From NCBI RefSeq assembly GCF_000002425.4, contig NC_037271.1:10798178-10862177 (forward strand): a stretch of DNA of 64,000 nt, read 5' to 3'. This DNA comes from Physcomitrium patens (taxonomy: Eukaryota; Streptophyta; Bryopsida; Funariales; Funariaceae). The position numbers and the translations under genes are program-made. The stretch's first letter is position 1. Each line of letters opens with the position of its first letter. This document shows positions 60,665 to 64,000 of the stretch, piece by piece. The notes below the pieces were generated by a model that was given only the letters and a program-made list of their open reading frames with translations, searched no databases and was not told where the DNA came from.

Positions 60665-62340
60665 TTATATATATAGATCATAAGAATCTCAAATATTTCA
60701 TATCAATATGTATTTTGAATCATTGCAAAGCCTCTTAGAGCATGTTATTATTAAGATTTGATTTCAAGATCATTTATTGACTAAAAAAATAATAAGGTTT
60801 GTCAAACATCCTTTATAGATGTTTTTATTTTGTACCAAAAGAAAGAGATGTAGCTATTGAACAAAAAAAATAGTTCTCTTAATGCTAGAGTATTTTCATC
60901 TTTGATCAATGATATCAATATTGATTATTGATTCAACCTTTTTCAAGTAAGCTCAATTGAATATGTCTTCTTTTCTTCTTATGCATGATATTAAATACAA
61001 TTCTTTGAAGTCTCATGATATTTCTAAGTTTGAGTTCAAAAATTATCTATTCTATTTTAAAGAATAATTATACATTCTAAAAGACAAATTATAATTACAT
61101 GATCTTTAAGCTTATTATGACTTTTTAATAGTCAAATATTTTGAATATAATAAATCTTTAAAGCTAATATTGAAAGATTTTTAGTGGCTTCAAATACAAA
61201 AAGGTAGTCAAAGTTATTGTATAGTTATGTTATATTTATTCAAGATCAAAAATTCCTTGTCATTAATTTTATAGACTTTTCCAACCAAAATCTAATTTAG
61301 AACAACCATAGTCTTCTGTTTCTATGGATTTTATTACAAATATTTTAGTCTTAAGTTCATATGATTCTATATTTATGATAGTAGATTATTTTACCAAGAT
61401 GGTACATTTTTTACCATATATAATATCTATCATTGGTAAAAAAATAACTTATCTTTTTAATAACAATATCTATCGCTATTATGGATTACCTAAGGATATT
61501 ATATCGGATAAGAAGACTCAAGTTGTATTAAGATTTTGAAGAATTTTTCTTAAAATTCTAAATCTAGTTATAAAACTTTCTTTAGCTTTTTATCTATAAA
61601 TTAAACAACAAATAGAATACATGTATTAAATTTTGGAATAGTATTTGAAGTATACCATCAATTATTATTAAGATGATTGGATAAATCTTTTTCCATTGGC
61701 AAAGTTTTTTTTATAATAATACAATATATTCTTCTATTCAATAAAATATTTTTTTTATTAATTATTGTTATTATCCATGACTTGATGTTTTTGACATTTC
61801 AAAAGATAATTATATAACAAAAGATTTGATAAATCATTTATTTGAGCTCCATATAACAATAAAGGTGCAATAAAAAGAAATTCAAGAATGTCAAAAGACC
61901 AATATAGATGCCTATTACAAGGAAGAATCTCAATTCTACATTAGCAATAAGATATGGTTATTTCATTGCAATATTAAGATTATTCATCTATGTAACAAGT
62001 TAAATTATTATAAGCTTGGACTATTTTTTTATTTGTGAACAAATCAATCTTGTTGCCTATTGATTATATTTAGCAGAGTTTTTGAAGATCCATGACATAT
62101 TCTAAGTATCTCTTCTTAAGCCATATAACACAATGAATATCTTAGAAAGAAGAAAAATGCCACCTCTTCCTATAGAAGTGGATAATAATAAAGAATTTGA
62201 AGTAGAAGAAGTTTTAGACATAAGATGGTACCAAAATAGGTTGAAACAAATTTTTCATTGGCACAAATATGATATTAATGAATGCACATGAGAGCAAACA
62301 AAGAATCTTGGAAATAGAACAAAGAAGGTTGATGCTTTTT
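60665..62340 (+). pseudogene. Element H: RNase H end, integrase and chromodomain
   Basis: Plus-strand fossil: IDHKNLKYF (RNase H end), an HHCC zinc area near 61080-61250, the catalytic core at 61324-61539 (MDFITNILVLSSYDSIFMIV, FTKMVHFLPY, IYRYYGLPKDIISDKKTQ), the C-terminal module around 61900-62060 and a chromodomain around 62190-62310 (HWHKYDINECT). Same family as G, opposite strand. Many breaks. Confidence 0.87.
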
Positions 62341-62665
62341 ATTAACAAAATCCATCAAAATCAAGATAAAGGATAAAAAACTTTATTATAAAAGAAATAA
62401 GATCTAAAAAATATAATATTCTTTTTTCTATCATTATTTATATTTTTTGTGTGTTTGTGGCATAAAGAGAATGGAGAACTAAGAACTAGTAGATTCAACA
62501 TAAGAGCTATTATTTTCTAATTCACAAGATGAGACAATGCAATTATCATAGCCTCCTAGATGATGTAGTTGAAATGAAGATCCTCAAGAATGATATATTT
62601 TTTTTTGAATAAATAGTGAGATACAACATATTTGGTATCACAACTTTGAAAGAGACTTTTAATTT
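62341..62665 (+). other. Element H: 3' untranslated region
   Basis: Matches the 3' untranslated part of G at about 6260-6640 in reverse complement (GATTCAACATAAGAGCT, GATACAACATATTTGGTATC in diverged form). No ORF. Confidence 0.7.
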
Positions 62666-63570
62666 TTTTTGATTTAACATTTTTAAGACCATTAGAATTT
62701 TAATTAAGTTTTAAACCAAATTCCAAGCAAATCCTAATCTTAACCAAATCTTAGATCAAATCCTAAGCCAAATCAAACTGTAGAAAAATAGAACCTCAAT
62801 AACTAATGATCAAACTAATGATATCAATTCAAAATTTGTACACTTCTTAAAATCTTAATTAGAAATAAGCATAAGAAAGATAAAATTAATCATACTTACT
62901 AATTGAAAAAAATATAAGATAATCTAATCTGATACTGAGTGGCCTCTTATTCCAATCTCAATATTGAACTATAAGCACCAATACCTCCTTCTTGAATCAT
63001 TGAATTGCTCTCAAATTTTACTTAAATATTAAAAATCAAGTCTAATATCTATATAAAAAAATTTCATTTCAATCCAATCAATAAATCTCTAAAGATCTTA
63101 GAAATACTCACTAACCTTCAAACTCCAATTTCTAAGACCTCAATCCAAAAAAACCCTTACATACTTTGATTTAATTATTTAGTTAAATTAAAAATTTGTA
63201 CACATATTTATAACTAGTACACCAATACACTGCCTAAAATTTATTTGTATGTATACCATAAAATTCAAGAAATCTTTAAATTTATAAAAACATTTTTATT
63301 TTTTCAAAATCTAAACTTAATAAATACATTTTTAACTTTGAAAATCTCTCAAAAACTCAATATTGATTCAATTGATATAAAACCAATGCCCAAAAATCTT
63401 TTCTCAAATCTCACACTTTGACCTACCAAAGAACCTCATATTGATTATAGGTGTGTAATTTTATGCCTTAGGATATGATTTCGACTCACATTGAAAATTA
63501 GTCCTCTTTTGATATCAATTCTTAGCTTCTTAAAGTAAATTTTGCTAAAATCTACTCTTAACTCCTTCCT

Positions 63571-63589
63571 ATATATATATATATATATA
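63571..63589. repeat. (AT)n microsatellite
   Basis: Short pure AT run in the K LTR. Confidence 0.9.
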
Positions 63590-63667
63590 AATCTTTTATC
63601 TCATGTATTTTGATTTTTCTCATTTATGTATCTATGAAGTAAATATAAGTCTTTTCTATAAAATATA

Positions 63668-63670
<3 letters not shown>

Positions 63671-63700
<30 letters not shown>
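63671..63700. repeat. (AT)n microsatellite
   Basis: Second AT run in the same LTR, about 15 units. Confidence 0.9.
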
Positions 63701-63703
<3 letters not shown>

Positions 63704-63828
63704 GATTAAATCTTTTACTATCTTTCTATCTTTTATTCTTATTTTTTTACTACATCTTTTTACTAGGTTCTTCTATAACAACATCCATATTTTTATTTTT
63801 TACTATATTATCTTATTACCACATAACA

Positions 63829-64000
63829 ATGTTAATAATGATCAAATAGTGGGATGGTCTTCTTGCCTAGAATGAGATATTATCAATAACTAAGAAGATC
63901 TATCAATTATTTTTGAATAGAACAAAGATCAAAATATGTAGCATATACAATTTGTTGCATTTTAGACTTCATCAACATATAATCACCACTATTCATGGAA
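63829..64000 (+). other. Element H: 3' untranslated region, continued
   Basis: Continues the match with G (reverse complement of about 6060-6260: CAAATAGTGGGATGG against CAAATAATATGGTGTC). The H 3' LTR, if it exists, lies beyond the window. Confidence 0.65.

Larger units (their letters stand above)
62666..63828 (-). mobile_element. Solo LTR, family K
   Basis: Starts on the minus strand TGTTATGTGGTAATAAG at 63828 and parallels 40261-41411 in the other orientation (GGATTTGATT units at 62680-62790, the ATTGGATTG area near 63080, GGATCAGT-like block near 63490). H untranslated sequence rejoins on both sides. Left end is approximate. Confidence 0.7.

Noticed and set aside
1-64000. CRISPR arrays, prokaryotic operons, tRNA or rRNA genes
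   Set aside because: Nothing with regular spacers, no cloverleaf or rRNA stretch recognised; primer-site candidates are the only tRNA-related sequences.

Overview
The window reads as a retrotransposon graveyard from a land-plant nuclear genome. It is very AT-rich, I see no host gene, tRNA or rRNA, and almost every stretch can be assigned to Ty3/gypsy-type LTR retrotransposons, most of them old and broken. The plant reading rests on the plant-style gypsy protein families (proteases with DGGSG or DHGSE motifs, RT, RNase H, HHCC-DDE integrases, one group with a chromodomain) and on very deep nesting. Which plant cannot be settled from this sequence; the mix recalls elements I associate with seed-free plants, but that is recollection, not evidence.

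I use working names. A: LTRs TGTC...GACA with a CCAAT palindrome (copies at <1-734, 7695-9313, 20557-21890; E at 15129-16274 is a cousin). C: a gypsy family with a FLDDVPIKG reverse transcriptase (whole + copy 46589-54982; old - copies 6730-38284 and 55794-60664; solo LTRs 17078-18346 and 38477-39799). D: - element with 770-bp LTRs, 13177-34164. F: young + element 22004-32186, plus older relatives of its LTR at 41412-43615 (-) and 45129-~46100 (+). G (-) and H (+): two copies of one chromodomain gypsy family facing away from each other. K: LTR family at 3745-4053, 40261-43910 and ~62666-63828. R: a short repeat of about 280 bp.

Layout. 1-6730: an A-type LTR, a - strand pol remnant, a K/C-type remnant, two R copies in inverted orientation and the 3' end of G. 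6730-38284: old C element (-) holding D (-), which in turn holds E, a solo C LTR, a solo A LTR and the complete young F element; a further A LTR sits in the C 3' LTR. As C itself lies inside the G chromodomain, the stack is four layers deep: F in D in C in G. 38285-45128: the rest of G, split by a solo C LTR and by a K LTR that holds an F-type LTR. 45129-64000: an F-type LTR piece, then H (+), split by the whole C element, by another old C element and by a K LTR.

The boundaries are supported by target-site duplications: GATGC for F, GTATC for D, CCGG, CCGT and ACGG for three solo LTRs. The last three, like the single visible flank of the + C copy (GCGT), all have CG in the middle, although the region is poor in CpG. 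The order of insertion (G, then C, then D, then F) agrees with decay: F LTRs differ by about five substitutions in 1.75 kb, those of the + C element by several percent, the old C copies far more. The most noteworthy signals are this possible CpG target preference, the fungal-looking Pol of family C, the extra ORF region downstream of integrase in D, CCAAT-dense LTR promoters and the nested clock itself. I found no sign of a new cellular system.
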